60,438 nt of DNA from Chloroflexota bacterium (lineage in GTDB: Bacteria; Chloroflexota; Anaerolineae; Anaerolineales; Anaerolineaceae): positions 1-60,438 of the forward strand of contig JAAYCN010000080.1 in assembly GCA_012729755.1 (NCBI GenBank), written 5' to 3'. The translations under genes were made by a program, and so were the position numbers. The notes under the pieces were generated by a model, which made no database searches, was not told the DNA's origin, and saw only the letters and a list, made by a program, of their open reading frames with translations. Below are positions 34,544-43,265 of this stretch, one piece after another. Positions within the stretch are counted from its first letter, which is position 1; the number at the start of each line of letters is the position of its first letter.

Positions 34544-36013
34544 CTATTTCTGCAATTCCTCAAGTGGGTAGCAACAGACGACTAACTCTTTGGCGGCTTT
34601 GAGTTCATCCGCGCGGCGCACAGGCGTGTTATGCGGGGCGTCATGCAGCAATTGCGGATTGGTGCGCGCCTCTTCAGCAATCTGAATCATCACATCAACG
34701 AAGCGATCCAGCGTTTCGAGGGTTTCAGTTTCGGTCGGCTCGATCATCAGCGCTTCTTTAACAATCAGTGGGAAGTAGTTTGTCGGCGGGTGGAAGTCGA
34801 AATCCATTAACCGTTTGGCAATATCGAAAGCATGAACATCGGGAATGTCTTTCCAGAACCCTTCAAGTACGAACTCGTGCATGCAGGTGCGATCGTAAGG
34901 CAGGGTATAAGTTTCTTTGAGTTTATGCATCAGGTAATTGGCGTTGAGCACCGCTTTTTCAGCAATATCGCGCAAGCCTGCGCCGCTATGCATAGCGATG
35001 TAAGCATATGCCCTCACCATTACGCCAAAGTGGCCGTAGAAGGACTTCAGCCTGCCGATAGATTTTTCGGGGTGATAAAAGCCAAAGAGAGGGGGATTCT
35101 CATCGTCACCAGGTTCGACAATCGTCACGACACAATCAGGCAGATAAGGCAGCAATTTCTCGTTGACCGCGACAGGGCCTGAACCAGGGCCGCCGCCGCC
35201 ATGGGGCGTTGAGAAAGTTTTATGCAGGTTGTAATGAAGGACGTCAATGCCAATATCGCCTGGTCTGAGCACGCCGAGCAAGGCGTTCATATTCGCGCCA
35301 TCGCCATAAACCAGGCCACCGGCTTCGTGAACGACGCGGATTACTTCCTGAACGTTTTCGTCAAAGAGACCAAGCGTGTTGGGATTGGTAAGCATCAAGC
35401 CGGCCAGGCGGTCGTCGACCAGTAATTTCAAGGCTTCGAGGTCGATATTGCCGCGTTCATCAGAAGGCAATGGAACAACTTCAAGACCGATCATCGCTGA
35501 TGTGGCGGGGTTGGTGCCGTGGGCGGAATCGGGGATGAGAATTCGCTTGCGTTGCGGTTGCCCATGATCGAGATGGTATTTTCGGATCATTAGCGCGCCG
35601 GTAAATTCACCCTGAGCGCCCGCGGCGGGCATTAGGGTAACGCCGGCAAAACCGCCGATTTCTTTCAACCATTCCTGCAGTGTGTACATCAGGTATAAAT
35701 TGCCCTGCACACTTTCTTCTGGTTGAAGTGGGTGCGTATAGGCGAAGCCAGGAAGACGGGCAGCGACCTCGTTGATCTTGGGGTTGTACTTCATCGTGCA
35801 TGAGCCAAGAGGGTAGAAACCAAGATCAATCGCATAATTTTTCTGTGAAAGCCGCGTGAAGTGACGCACGACTTCAAGCTCGCTCATCTCTGGGAGGGGC
35901 AGGTCTTCGCGCTCGAAACCGATCGGAAGCGCGACTTCCTCAACGTCGGGTTCCGGGAATTTGAAACCGACGCGGCCTGGCGAAGAAAGTTCATAAACGG
36001 TAGGCTCAGTCAT
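34544..36013 (-). CDS. gcvPB: glycine dehydrogenase (decarboxylating) subunit 2
   Basis: 489 residues, the C-terminal half of the split P-protein. It decarboxylates glycine with PLP and passes aminomethyl to lipoyl-GcvH. NLHKTFSTPHGGGGPGSGPV holds the PLP lysine; IPDSAHGTNPATSAMIG and YGDGANMNALLG form the cofactor site; FYPLGSCTMKYNPK lies near the N-terminus. GGAGGTG precedes the ATG, which overlaps the end of gcvPA by eight bases. It is the last gene before the operon terminator; no gcvT follows. Confidence 0.97.
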   Translation of the reverse strand: MTEPTVYELSSPGRVGFKFPEPDVEEVALPIGFEREDLPLPEMSELEVVRHFTRLSQKNYAIDLGFYPLGSCTMKYNPKINEVAARLPGFAYTHPLQPEESVQGNLYLMYTLQEWLKEIGGFAGVTLMPAAGAQGEFTGALMIRKYHLDHGQPQRKRILIPDSAHGTNPATSAMIGLEVVPLPSDERGNIDLEALKLLVDDRLAGLMLTNPNTLGLFDENVQEVIRVVHEAGGLVYGDGANMNALLGVLRPGDIGIDVLHYNLHKTFSTPHGGGGPGSGPVAVNEKLLPYLPDCVVTIVEPGDDENPPLFGFYHPEKSIGRLKSFYGHFGVMVRAYAYIAMHSGAGLRDIAEKAVLNANYLMHKLKETYTLPYDRTCMHEFVLEGFWKDIPDVHAFDIAKRLMDFDFHPPTNYFPLIVKEALMIEPTETETLETLDRFVDVMIQIAEEARTNPQLLHDAPHNTPVRRADELKAAKELVVCCYPLEELQK

Positions 36014-37361
36014 GGGTCACCTCCAGGAGGGTGTCATGGAGAAAATCGATATTTTCTCTGGGCATTTTCTCGGTTACTGCGATTAGCAGGCAGTTTTTCA
36101 GCTCAGGATAATCATGTGAAAGATCATAACCGCCGAGAATGTCATAGCCGCGCAGGTCGAGCAGCAGGTGTTCGGTATTGACTGGCGCTTTAATCACAAA
36201 TTCGTGGAAGAACGGAGTTTCGCTGAAAACCTGGCTGTATCCCGTGACGGCATTAATCTGGCTGGCCGCGTAGTGAGCTTTTTGATAGCATAGGTTGGCG
36301 ACTTGTTTGAAGCCTTGCTTACCGAGAAGGGTAAGGTAAATGGTCGAGGCCAACATCATCAAACCCTGGTTGGAGCAGATATTTGAGGTCGCTTTTTCGC
36401 GGCGAATGTGCTGTTCACGCGCAGTTAAAGTGAGCACGTAAGCCAATTGACCCTGCACATCAGTAGTCTGGCCGACCAACCTACCGGAAATCTTGCGGAT
36501 TAACTCTTCATTGACCGCGAAGAAACCGAGATAAGGACCGCCATATGAAAGCGGAATGCCCAGCGGTTGACCTTCACCGACGACAATATCCGCGCCGATC
36601 TCACCTGGGGGGGTGAGGAGGGCGAGGGCGGTTGGGTTGACCGCGACAGCGACCAAGGCGCCTTGAGCGTGTGCGGCCTCAATAAGGGGTTTGTAATTGA
36701 TCACCCGACCAAAAAAGTCAGGATATTGCACGATGACGACGGCAGTATCGTTATCGATCAGGGCGGTAAAGTTTTTGAGATCCGCGTCAATGCCGACTGC
36801 CTGCTCGTCACCGGTTATGGTCAGGTCTGGATTCCCCTGCATGTAGGTGCGGACTACCTGGCGATATTGCGGGTTGAGCGCGCGTGAGAGCAAAACTTTA
36901 TGGCGTTTGCCTCTGAAGTGGTGATAGGCCATGATGACAGCCTCTGCGCAGGCAGTGGCGCCGTCGTAATGAGAGGCGTTGCTGACGGACATGCCGGTTA
37001 GCTGGCCGATCATACTCTGGTATTCGAATATCGCTTGCAGTGTTCCTTGAGAGATTTCGGGCTGATAAGGCGTATAGGCGGTATAAAACTCACCACGCTG
37101 CAGGAGGTTGTCAACCGCCGCCGGGGTGTAATGGTCATACGCGCCGGCGCCAAGGAAGCTGATCAGCTCCTTCGTGCTGCCGTTGGAGCTGGAGATTTCA
37201 TCAAGATCCGCGGCAATTTCCATTTCGGTTTGTTGTGGGGGCAGCTTCAGGTCGGGAAAGCGAAAATCTTCAGGAAGCTTGTCAAACAAGTCCTCGATTT
37301 TTTCGACCCCGATTGTCTTAAGCATTACCTCCACATCCTGGGGGGTGTGGGGTGTAAACAT
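36006..37361 (-). CDS. gcvPA: glycine dehydrogenase (decarboxylating) subunit 1
   Basis: 451 residues, the N-terminal half of the split P-protein, starting MFTPHTPQDVEVMLKTIGV. FLGAGAYDHYTPAAVDNLL, RGEFYTAYTPYQPEISQGTL and EYQSMIGQLTGM are signatures of this subunit; the domain has the PLP-enzyme fold but depends on subunit 2 for the PLP lysine. The ATG at 37361 comes two bases after the gcvH stop; an in-frame start 18 bases earlier lies in gcvH and is less likely. Both P subunits together are needed for activity. Confidence 0.97.
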   Translation of the reverse strand: MFTPHTPQDVEVMLKTIGVEKIEDLFDKLPEDFRFPDLKLPPQQTEMEIAADLDEISSSNGSTKELISFLGAGAYDHYTPAAVDNLLQRGEFYTAYTPYQPEISQGTLQAIFEYQSMIGQLTGMSVSNASHYDGATACAEAVIMAYHHFRGKRHKVLLSRALNPQYRQVVRTYMQGNPDLTITGDEQAVGIDADLKNFTALIDNDTAVVIVQYPDFFGRVINYKPLIEAAHAQGALVAVAVNPTALALLTPPGEIGADIVVGEGQPLGIPLSYGGPYLGFFAVNEELIRKISGRLVGQTTDVQGQLAYVLTLTAREQHIRREKATSNICSNQGLMMLASTIYLTLLGKQGFKQVANLCYQKAHYAASQINAVTGYSQVFSETPFFHEFVIKAPVNTEHLLLDLRGYDILGGYDLSHDYPELKNCLLIAVTEKMPRENIDFLHDTLLEVTHD

Positions 37362-37363
37362 GT

Positions 37364-37750
37364 TTATCTGCCCTGACAATAAGCTTCGTAGGCTTCGGCG
37401 TCCATCAGGGCGTCTAATTCTGACTCGTCATCCAATTGAACCTTAACAAGCCAGCCATCGCCATATGGGCTCTGGTTGAGCACTTCGGGGGTATCAGACA
37501 AGCCGCTGTTAATTTCAAGGATGGTGCCGCTGACTGGCATGTTGACCTCAGCCGCCGCTTTGACAGACTCGACAGTGGCCAGGCCTTCACCTGCCGCGAC
37601 CTTTTGGTCAGGGTCAACTATGAATTCAACGTAAACCACATCTGACAGCGAATCCTGCGCATAGTCAGAAATGCCGATTGTACCAATGCCGTTTTCGACC
37701 TTGATCCACTCGTCGGATTTCATGTATTTCAGATCTTTTGGATATTCCAT
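37364..37750 (-). CDS. gcvH: glycine cleavage system H protein
   Basis: 128 residues, the normal size for GcvH. The lipoylation site is Lys64 in ESVKAAAE, and the surrounding hammerhead fold shows as IGISDYAQDSLSDVVYVE before and NMPVSGTILEINSGL after. It shuttles the aminomethyl group between P-, T- and L-proteins. GGAG lies eight bases before the ATG. It is the first gene behind the glycine riboswitch, so its expression is probably raised by glycine. Confidence 0.97.
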   Translation of the reverse strand: MEYPKDLKYMKSDEWIKVENGIGTIGISDYAQDSLSDVVYVEFIVDPDQKVAAGEGLATVESVKAAAEVNMPVSGTILEINSGLSDTPEVLNQSPYGDGWLVKVQLDDESELDALMDAEAYEAYCQGR

Positions 37751-37803
37751 TGCACTCTCCTGTGTCTTTTACATTAATTAGAAAAGGCGCATTTTTACAT
37801 GAG

Positions 37804-37836
37804 CCTCTGTCATTCCGTTTTTACTCACTTCAGAGG
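37804..37836 (-). promoter_or_regulatory. hairpin 3' of the glycine aptamer (possible ghost-aptamer or expression platform)
   Basis: On the minus strand CCTCTG (37836-37831) pairs with CAGAGG (37809-37804) over a 21-base loop. No T-run follows, so it is not a classic terminator. In single-aptamer glycine riboswitches a small stem placed after the aptamer packs against it; this element is in the right position. Alternatively it is part of the switch controlling downstream gcvH. Confidence 0.45.
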
Positions 37837-37842
37837 GACCAT

Positions 37843-37923
37843 GGCCGGGTTGCTTTACCTGAGAGTTTCACCCATGTGGGCTTGCCCCTTCGGTGCCATT
37901 TATGAATTGGACTCTTCCCGGTC
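37843..37923 (-). ncRNA. glycine riboswitch, single aptamer
   Basis: The minus strand shows the conserved glycine aptamer core: GGGAAGAG, then GGCACCGAAGGGGCAA, then GGGTGAAACTCTCAGGTAAA, closed by P1 pairing GACCGGG (37923-37917) with CCCGGCC (37849-37843) except one A-C mismatch. Only one aptamer is visible, although many glycine riboswitches are tandem. It lies between its promoter and gcvH, which encodes glycine-degrading machinery, so an 'on' response to glycine is expected. How binding changes expression is not evident: no clear terminator is seen in the 90 bases before gcvH. Confidence 0.93.
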
Positions 37924-37939
37924 AATCCTGTTATTTTTA

Positions 37940-37967
37940 ATTTTAGCCATTCAAGACGATTAGTCAA
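37940..37967 (-). promoter_or_regulatory. promoter of the glycine cleavage operon
   Basis: On the minus strand TTGACT (37967-37962) and TAAAAT (37945-37940) are 16 bases apart. Transcription would begin near 37933, just before the riboswitch. Confidence 0.8.
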
Positions 37968-37991
37968 GCCGCGTTAGAAATTATTAGAAGG

Positions 37992-39809
37992 TTAGTCAGA
38001 TGTTTTTCTGCCGGCTTGTTCAACATAATCGAGGCTCTGGTGCCTGAAATAAGTATTGTAGAGGTCTGCGTAATGGCCACCACTGGTTAATAACTCACTG
38101 TGAGTGCCTTCTTCAATGATATGGCCGTTCTCGAGCACGATAATGCGGTCCGCACCGCGGACTGTTGAGAGGCGATGAGCGATCATGACGCTGGTGGAAT
38201 GTTTGAGAATGAGATTTAAGGCAGCCTGAATTTGCATTTCAGTGAAAGGATCAATGCTGGCTGTAGCTTCGTCGAGGATAAAAATAGAAGGCTTGTGGAC
38301 TAATACGCGCATCAAAGCAACCAGCTGACGCTGACCCATCGAGATATGCGCACCGCGCTCACCGACGCGTGTGTCCAGGCCATGGCTGAAAGTGGCGAGC
38401 CATTCACCCCCGCCGATCTGACTGGCGATCTCAACTATTTCGGTTCTGGTGATATTGGGTTGTGAGAAGCGGATGTTTTCTTCAACAGTGCCGTCAAACA
38501 GAAAAGGTACCTGGGTGACGATCCCCATATGTTCACGGAGCGTCTGCATGTGATAATCACGAATATCGCGATCGTCGATCAAGACACGGCCTTCCTGGAA
38601 CTCGTAAAACCGGGTGATCAGGCGGGTGATTGATGACTTGCCCGCGCCTGTATGTCCCACAATGGCGACATTTTCCCCAGGGGCGATGTTGAGGCTAAAG
38701 TCCTTCAATACCTCGTTGCCATTACGGTAGCGAAAAGTGACATGATCGAAGTCGATCTTTCCGACCAACGTTTCAGGCTTGAAATCACCGGTTTGGGTTA
38801 CTGATCGTTTGGCGTCAATCAGCGCAAAGATTCGTTCCGCGGCTGAAAAACCGGCTTGAACTTGAGCCCAGAACGAAGTGATGCTCAATATTGGGAGCAT
38901 GAAACGATCAGCGCTAAGCACGAACAAATACCAGGCGCCAGCTGTTATTACGCCGGCGATCACTGATCTCGCGCCAAAATAAACCAGAATTGCGGCCATC
39001 AAGCCGGTTAAGAGACGGGTCGTTGGGAAAACGATGGAAAGGACCAGTCCGCGTTTTATGTTCACCTGGTAAGATTCCACGTTGGAACGCTGAAAGTCAT
39101 CGAGAATAGTCATTTCCTGCCTGAAATTTTTGGCCACTGAGATACCGCTGATAGTCTCTTTGATCGTGGCATTAACATTCGCCATAGCGCGCATGCCCTC
39201 AATGGTGACGCGACGGGCAAGCTTGCGATAGGTCAGAATGACGATCACAAGCACTGGCACGATCAGGAACAGGATCCCTGCCAGGTGGTATTCCGTGCGG
39301 ATGAGGATAATCGCAATTGCAAAAGATTGAATAAAATCACTGAGCACACTGGCAGTCAGCGAAACCATGGTGCCAAAATCGCGCGTGTCGCTGGTGATGC
39401 GAGAAACAATTTTGCCTGATGACAATTCATCATAGAAGGCCATATCCTGGCGCATGCAGGCTGCGAAAGCGTCGGTCGAGAGATCGCTGTTGATCGCAGC
39501 AATGACGCGCACGGAAAGACGTTGGTTAATGTAATAGAGGACGAAACCCAATACCTCGATAAAAATGACCGCGACGACGAGCAGAAGCGTGGTTGTGGTT
39601 TCTGGATGAGCTGAACTACCCTGGTCGAGCACCCGTGAAACCAGCCAAGCCGGAAAGGCTCCGCTGACACCTGAAATCAATACGATCGTGAGGATCAAAA
39701 GCAGCTTGAACTTGTGAGGCTCGGTATAGCGCCAGATGCGCGACAAAAGGCGCTTATTCGAATACTTCCGATCGTAACTTTCGCTGGCTAAACCCTGGTG
39801 AAAACCCAT
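37992..39809 (-). CDS. ABC exporter half-transporter with catalytic Glu but degenerate signature motif
   Basis: 605 residues: six membrane helices (about 35-310) followed by an ATPase domain. Walker A is GHTGAGKSS, Walker B IFILDEATASIDP with the catalytic Glu, and the switch His is in MIAHRLST. The signature, normally LSGGQ, is ISMGQRQLVAL. The partner gene has the opposite pattern, so the pair forms one working and one degenerate ATP site. The ATG at 39809 overlaps the partner's stop (TGATG). Substrate (drug, lipid or peptide) cannot be told. Confidence 0.93.
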   Translation of the reverse strand: MGFHQGLASESYDRKYSNKRLLSRIWRYTEPHKFKLLLILTIVLISGVSGAFPAWLVSRVLDQGSSAHPETTTTLLLVVAVIFIEVLGFVLYYINQRLSVRVIAAINSDLSTDAFAACMRQDMAFYDELSSGKIVSRITSDTRDFGTMVSLTASVLSDFIQSFAIAIILIRTEYHLAGILFLIVPVLVIVILTYRKLARRVTIEGMRAMANVNATIKETISGISVAKNFRQEMTILDDFQRSNVESYQVNIKRGLVLSIVFPTTRLLTGLMAAILVYFGARSVIAGVITAGAWYLFVLSADRFMLPILSITSFWAQVQAGFSAAERIFALIDAKRSVTQTGDFKPETLVGKIDFDHVTFRYRNGNEVLKDFSLNIAPGENVAIVGHTGAGKSSITRLITRFYEFQEGRVLIDDRDIRDYHMQTLREHMGIVTQVPFLFDGTVEENIRFSQPNITRTEIVEIASQIGGGEWLATFSHGLDTRVGERGAHISMGQRQLVALMRVLVHKPSIFILDEATASIDPFTEMQIQAALNLILKHSTSVMIAHRLSTVRGADRIIVLENGHIIEEGTHSELLTSGGHYADLYNTYFRHQSLDYVEQAGRKTSD

Positions 39810-41563
39810 CAAGCCTCCGTAAAAATTGCTCGATATGCCTGACTGGACTGCATCAATTCTGCATGTGTGCCCATATCGGAGACTTGTCCATGTTTAATCA
39901 CGATGATCAGATCTGCCCAACGAATTTGTGACAGACGGTGGGTGATGATGAATGTGGTGCGGCCCTGAGAGGCGATCTCGATCGCTTTTTGGATCTCATC
40001 TTCGGTTTTGCTGTCGATCGCGCTGGTCGAATCATCAAGAATAAGGATGCGCGGATCAGTCAAAAAAGCTCTGGCGAGTGCTAAACGCTGGCGTTGACCG
40101 CCCGAGAGGGTGGCACCGCGCTCGCCGATGACGGCCTCAAAGGAACCTTCGATATCATTAATAAAATCGCTGGCCTGAGCGCTGGCAGCGGCACGTTCAA
40201 CCTCGTCAAAACTGGCTTTAGGATCACCAAAGGCGATATTGTCTTTGACGCTTTTCGAGAAAAGAAAGATGTCCTGTTCGATAATTGAGATCTGCGAACG
40301 CAGGCTGTCAAGTTTCCAGTCGCGCAGGTTGACTCCATCGACCAAAACGCTTCCAGCGCTGGGATCATAAGTGCGGTTGATCAGACGCACGAGTGAAGTC
40401 TTGCCTGAACCAGTCTGTCCAACGATGGCAACGGTTTGGCCGGGCTTGACGTGGAACGAAATATCTTTGAGCGTATCTTCCCCCTCAGTGTACGCGAAAG
40501 AAACGTGCCTGAATTCAACATCTCCGTGCATAGGCTGCGCGTAGCCATTTTCGTTCTCGTCGAGATTATTCTCAGTGTTCATAATCGAGAGCAGGCGGCG
40601 AGCGCCTGCCACGCCCAAAGAGATTTGAGAGTAAGAACGGATGGATGTGTTCGTCGGGAAGCGCAGCAGGGTCAGCGAGGTAAAGTATGAAGTTACCATG
40701 GCCAGAGGAATCTGGCCTTTCTGGAACAGAATAATGGCATGCAACAGACCAAAGCCCATTGCCAACGCAAGCAGCAGCAGCGGAATAAATTTTGCTTCAA
40801 TGTCGCCTTGTCTAACGCTGGCGTCGCGATAAGCCTTGATGTTTTCTTCGAATAAAGCGATCTCACGCTCTTCCTGGGCGGCTGATTTGACGGTTTCGAC
40901 TCCATCGATGTCCTCCGCCAGACGGCTGTTCATGCGGCCGAAACTCGATCGTACATCATTGGTGATTGGGGTCAGGATGCGGATATAGTGGGAGATGAAG
41001 AGAAAATAAAAGAGGATAAACAGCGCCGGGGTGAGCAGCAAGGCTGGGTGTATACTCCAGCCGGTTGCCAAAGGAATGATTAGAAAGTTGAAAGAGCCAA
41101 AGACCATGTTAATGCCCGGCGAATAAAGGTAGTTGATCTCTCGGATGTCGTTGGTCGCTCTTGCCATCAGGTCGCCGACGGACTGGAGAGTGTGAAAGGT
41201 CATGCTCTTGCCGAGCAAAGCAAGATAAAACTCTTCACGCACGTCGGTCTCAACTTTTTGCGCAGTGACCTCAAAGCCGAAATTACGCGCGAACTGAGCC
41301 ATGCCGCGCAAGGACTGAGTGAGGCCGACGATGACAGCGGATCGCAGAATCGCGGATAAATCAGGCGAACCGCTGGTCAGTTGAGTGAATACTTTCGCAT
41401 ATTCGAGGACAGAAACAGAGGCTAAGGCGGCATTGCCAATCGCGCCAGCCATGGCAATCACAAAGGTAACCCAATGGTGTATTGTATGAGATGCGATCCA
41501 CTTGATTGGGCTAGTCCGATTGGTTTTATATTTGAACGGAACAGTGAACTCACTGATAGTCAT
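39809..41563 (-). CDS. ABC exporter half-transporter with canonical signature but Asp in place of catalytic Glu
   Basis: About 584 residues from ATG 41563 (MTISEFTVPFKYK); a longer frame is less likely because it lacks a ribosome site. Six membrane helices are followed by the ATPase domain: GQTGSGKTS, LSGGQRQRLALARAF, ILILDDSTSAID and ITHRLSQIR. The residue after Walker B is Asp, not Glu, while the signature is intact. This is the arrangement of heterodimeric exporters such as TM287/288 and BmrCD (known family behaviour). It is first of the two-gene operon, diverging from the orphan ATPase. Confidence 0.92.
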   Translation of the reverse strand: MTISEFTVPFKYKTNRTSPIKWIASHTIHHWVTFVIAMAGAIGNAALASVSVLEYAKVFTQLTSGSPDLSAILRSAVIVGLTQSLRGMAQFARNFGFEVTAQKVETDVREEFYLALLGKSMTFHTLQSVGDLMARATNDIREINYLYSPGINMVFGSFNFLIIPLATGWSIHPALLLTPALFILFYFLFISHYIRILTPITNDVRSSFGRMNSRLAEDIDGVETVKSAAQEEREIALFEENIKAYRDASVRQGDIEAKFIPLLLLALAMGFGLLHAIILFQKGQIPLAMVTSYFTSLTLLRFPTNTSIRSYSQISLGVAGARRLLSIMNTENNLDENENGYAQPMHGDVEFRHVSFAYTEGEDTLKDISFHVKPGQTVAIVGQTGSGKTSLVRLINRTYDPSAGSVLVDGVNLRDWKLDSLRSQISIIEQDIFLFSKSVKDNIAFGDPKASFDEVERAAASAQASDFINDIEGSFEAVIGERGATLSGGQRQRLALARAFLTDPRILILDDSTSAIDSKTEDEIQKAIEIASQGRTTFIITHRLSQIRWADLIIVIKHGQVSDMGTHAELMQSSQAYRAIFTEA

Positions 41564-41748
41564 TAATTTATCGAGGCGCTTGCCCGCGCAAAATGATTCT
41601 ACTATCTTCCTGCTGTTTCGATACCGCAAAAAACAAAAATCATCCTTTTTTCGAAAGAAAATAATCAACAGACCCGCAAAATGGCGGTTTTGTCAGCAGT
41701 AAAGCACCTAAACGTGCGGAGTGTGGTTTAATGGGGCGAGGAGTCAAC

Positions 41749-42486
41749 ATGTACCTGTCGCGAACCAGACATTATTCAAAGCCCATGTTGAGCGTCGATG
41801 GTGTTAGCTACCTTTTTCCGGGCGGAAAGGTGATTCTTGATGATATCAGTTTCACCGTAGGTCACGGAGAAAAAGTAGGCTTGATCGGGAGCGTTGGTTG
41901 TGGAAAGTCGACCTTGCTTTATCTGATCAAAAACTTCCTGACGCCATCGCAGGGAAAAATCAGCATTTCAGGCATTGAAGTGAATCGATCGAATAAAGAC
42001 AAAATTCGGGCAATGGCAGGGCTGGTGACTCAAAATCCGGATGATCAGCTTTTTTCAAGGTCCGTTTATGACGCAGTTGCGTTTGAAATGATCGCTGCCG
42101 GCAAGCCCAAGGCAGAAATCACACAAAAGGTCGCCCGGGCGCTCGGATTTGTGCATCTCACAGGCAGTGAACGGCGTAATCCTTTCAAGATGAGCGGAGG
42201 TGAGAAGAAAAAAGTTGCTCTGGCCGCCTCGATTGTCAATGACCCGCTTTTGTTGCTGTTGGATGAGCCGACCGCCGGTCTCGACGCGGGAATTCGATCA
42301 GAGTTAATCGAATTGCTTGACAGTATGGATAAAACAATGCTGATCGCATCACACGATCTCGAACTGATTGGGCAGTTGACGACTCATACGGTTGTTCTGG
42401 CAGGTGGATACATCATCGCGAGCGGACCGACTTCGGAGATCCTTTCAAACCACACGCTGCTCCTTGACCAGGGTTTATTGGGGTAA
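41749..42486 (+). CDS. orphan ECF/CbiO-type ABC ATPase
   Basis: About 245 residues from ATG 41749 (GAGGAG just before it). Walker A is GSVGCGKST, the Q-loop VTQNPDDQLFSRSVYDAVAF is typical of energy-coupling-factor and cobalt/nickel ATPases (EcfA/CbiO), the signature MSGGEKKKVALA, Walker B LLLLDEPTAGLD and switch His ASHD. No EcfT or S component, nor a second EcfA, is adjacent, so its partner must be elsewhere or differ. It diverges from the heterodimeric exporter. Confidence 0.88.
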   Translation: MYLSRTRHYSKPMLSVDGVSYLFPGGKVILDDISFTVGHGEKVGLIGSVGCGKSTLLYLIKNFLTPSQGKISISGIEVNRSNKDKIRAMAGLVTQNPDDQLFSRSVYDAVAFEMIAAGKPKAEITQKVARALGFVHLTGSERRNPFKMSGGEKKKVALAASIVNDPLLLLLDEPTAGLDAGIRSELIELLDSMDKTMLIASHDLELIGQLTTHTVVLAGGYIIASGPTSEILSNHTLLLDQGLLG

Positions 42487-42500
42487 TTTTCACAAACACC

Positions 42501-42528
42501 TTGACCATTTCTCAGACAGGACTATAAT
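42501..42528 (+). promoter_or_regulatory. promoter of the GntR-type regulator and oxidoreductase genes
   Basis: TTGACC (42501-42506) and TATAAT (42523-42528) are 16 bases apart. The predicted start (about 42535) falls within the palindrome, so a bound regulator would block transcription. Confidence 0.85.
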
Positions 42529-42532
42529 CAAC

Positions 42533-42555
42533 TCTGATTAATATTATTAATCAGA
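42533..42555 (+). promoter_or_regulatory. perfect palindrome, probable GntR/FCD operator
   Basis: TCTGATTAAT and ATTAATCAGA form an exact 10-base inverted repeat around a three-base centre, immediately downstream of the -10 box and 15 bases before the regulator's ATG. TCTCAGAC (42510-42517) and GTCTGAGA (42563-42570) flank it as a second, outer inverted pair, not quite concentric with it. Position and symmetry suggest autoregulation by the dimeric regulator. Confidence 0.8.
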
Positions 42556-42569
42556 TTAAATGGTCTGAG

Positions 42570-43247
42570 ATGAAACAAAAAGACGAATTACTTACGTATC
42601 TGGCAAAATCGGTTGTTGAAAAAAAGAGTATTCCCAGCATCCCGCAGTTGAGTCAGGAACTCGGTATCAGCACTGCCAGTGTGCGTGAGCAGCTTGAGGT
42701 TGCCAGGCGACTAGGCATAGTCGATGTGAAACCGAAAGTCGGCATTCAGGCTAAGGCTTTATCGTTGACCGAACCGCTACTTACCGCGCTTAATTATGGA
42801 ATCGCCGTGGATTCATCCATCTTTGACCAGTTTGCTGACTTGAGAAAACATCTTGAGTTGAGTTATTGGTATGAATCAGTTTCGTTGCTCGTGCGCAGCG
42901 ATATTGATAAATTGCAAATGCTCGTAGATCAGGCATGGAATCGTATTCAGGGTCATCCGATGCAAAACCCTGAGCGGGAACACAGGGAATTTCACCTTTC
43001 CTTCTTCAAGCGGCTTGAAAATCCGGTGGTAATCAGCCTGCTCGAGGCCTATTGGACGCTTTACCATAAGGTGGGTGTGACGCAATTAATGAATCGCGAA
43101 TACCTGATCTCGGTGTGGAATTATCACCAACAGATGGTTGACGCGCTGCGCGATCGGGAGTTTGAAAAGGGCTATAACGCTTTACTGACACATATGGATT
43201 TGGTGAAACAAGTGCGTAAGGCTGTATTGAAGCAAAGATTTGAATAA
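42570..43247 (+). CDS. GntR-family regulator, FadR/FCD subgroup
   Basis: 225 residues. A winged helix occupies 1-70 (IPSIPQLSQELGISTASVREQLEVAR, with RRLGIVDV as the wing). Residues 85-215 are an FCD ligand-binding domain: FADLRKHLELSYW, EREHREFHLSFFKRLENPVV and NYHQQMVDALRDR carry the Asp/His pattern that often binds a metal and a small organic acid. It is directly followed by the 2-oxoacid:ferredoxin oxidoreductase, which it probably regulates along with itself through the palindrome at its 5' end. Confidence 0.92.
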   Translation: MKQKDELLTYLAKSVVEKKSIPSIPQLSQELGISTASVREQLEVARRLGIVDVKPKVGIQAKALSLTEPLLTALNYGIAVDSSIFDQFADLRKHLELSYWYESVSLLVRSDIDKLQMLVDQAWNRIQGHPMQNPEREHREFHLSFFKRLENPVVISLLEAYWTLYHKVGVTQLMNREYLISVWNYHQQMVDALRDREFEKGYNALLTHMDLVKQVRKAVLKQRFE

Positions 43248-43265
43248 CAAGGAGAACTTTGTTGA

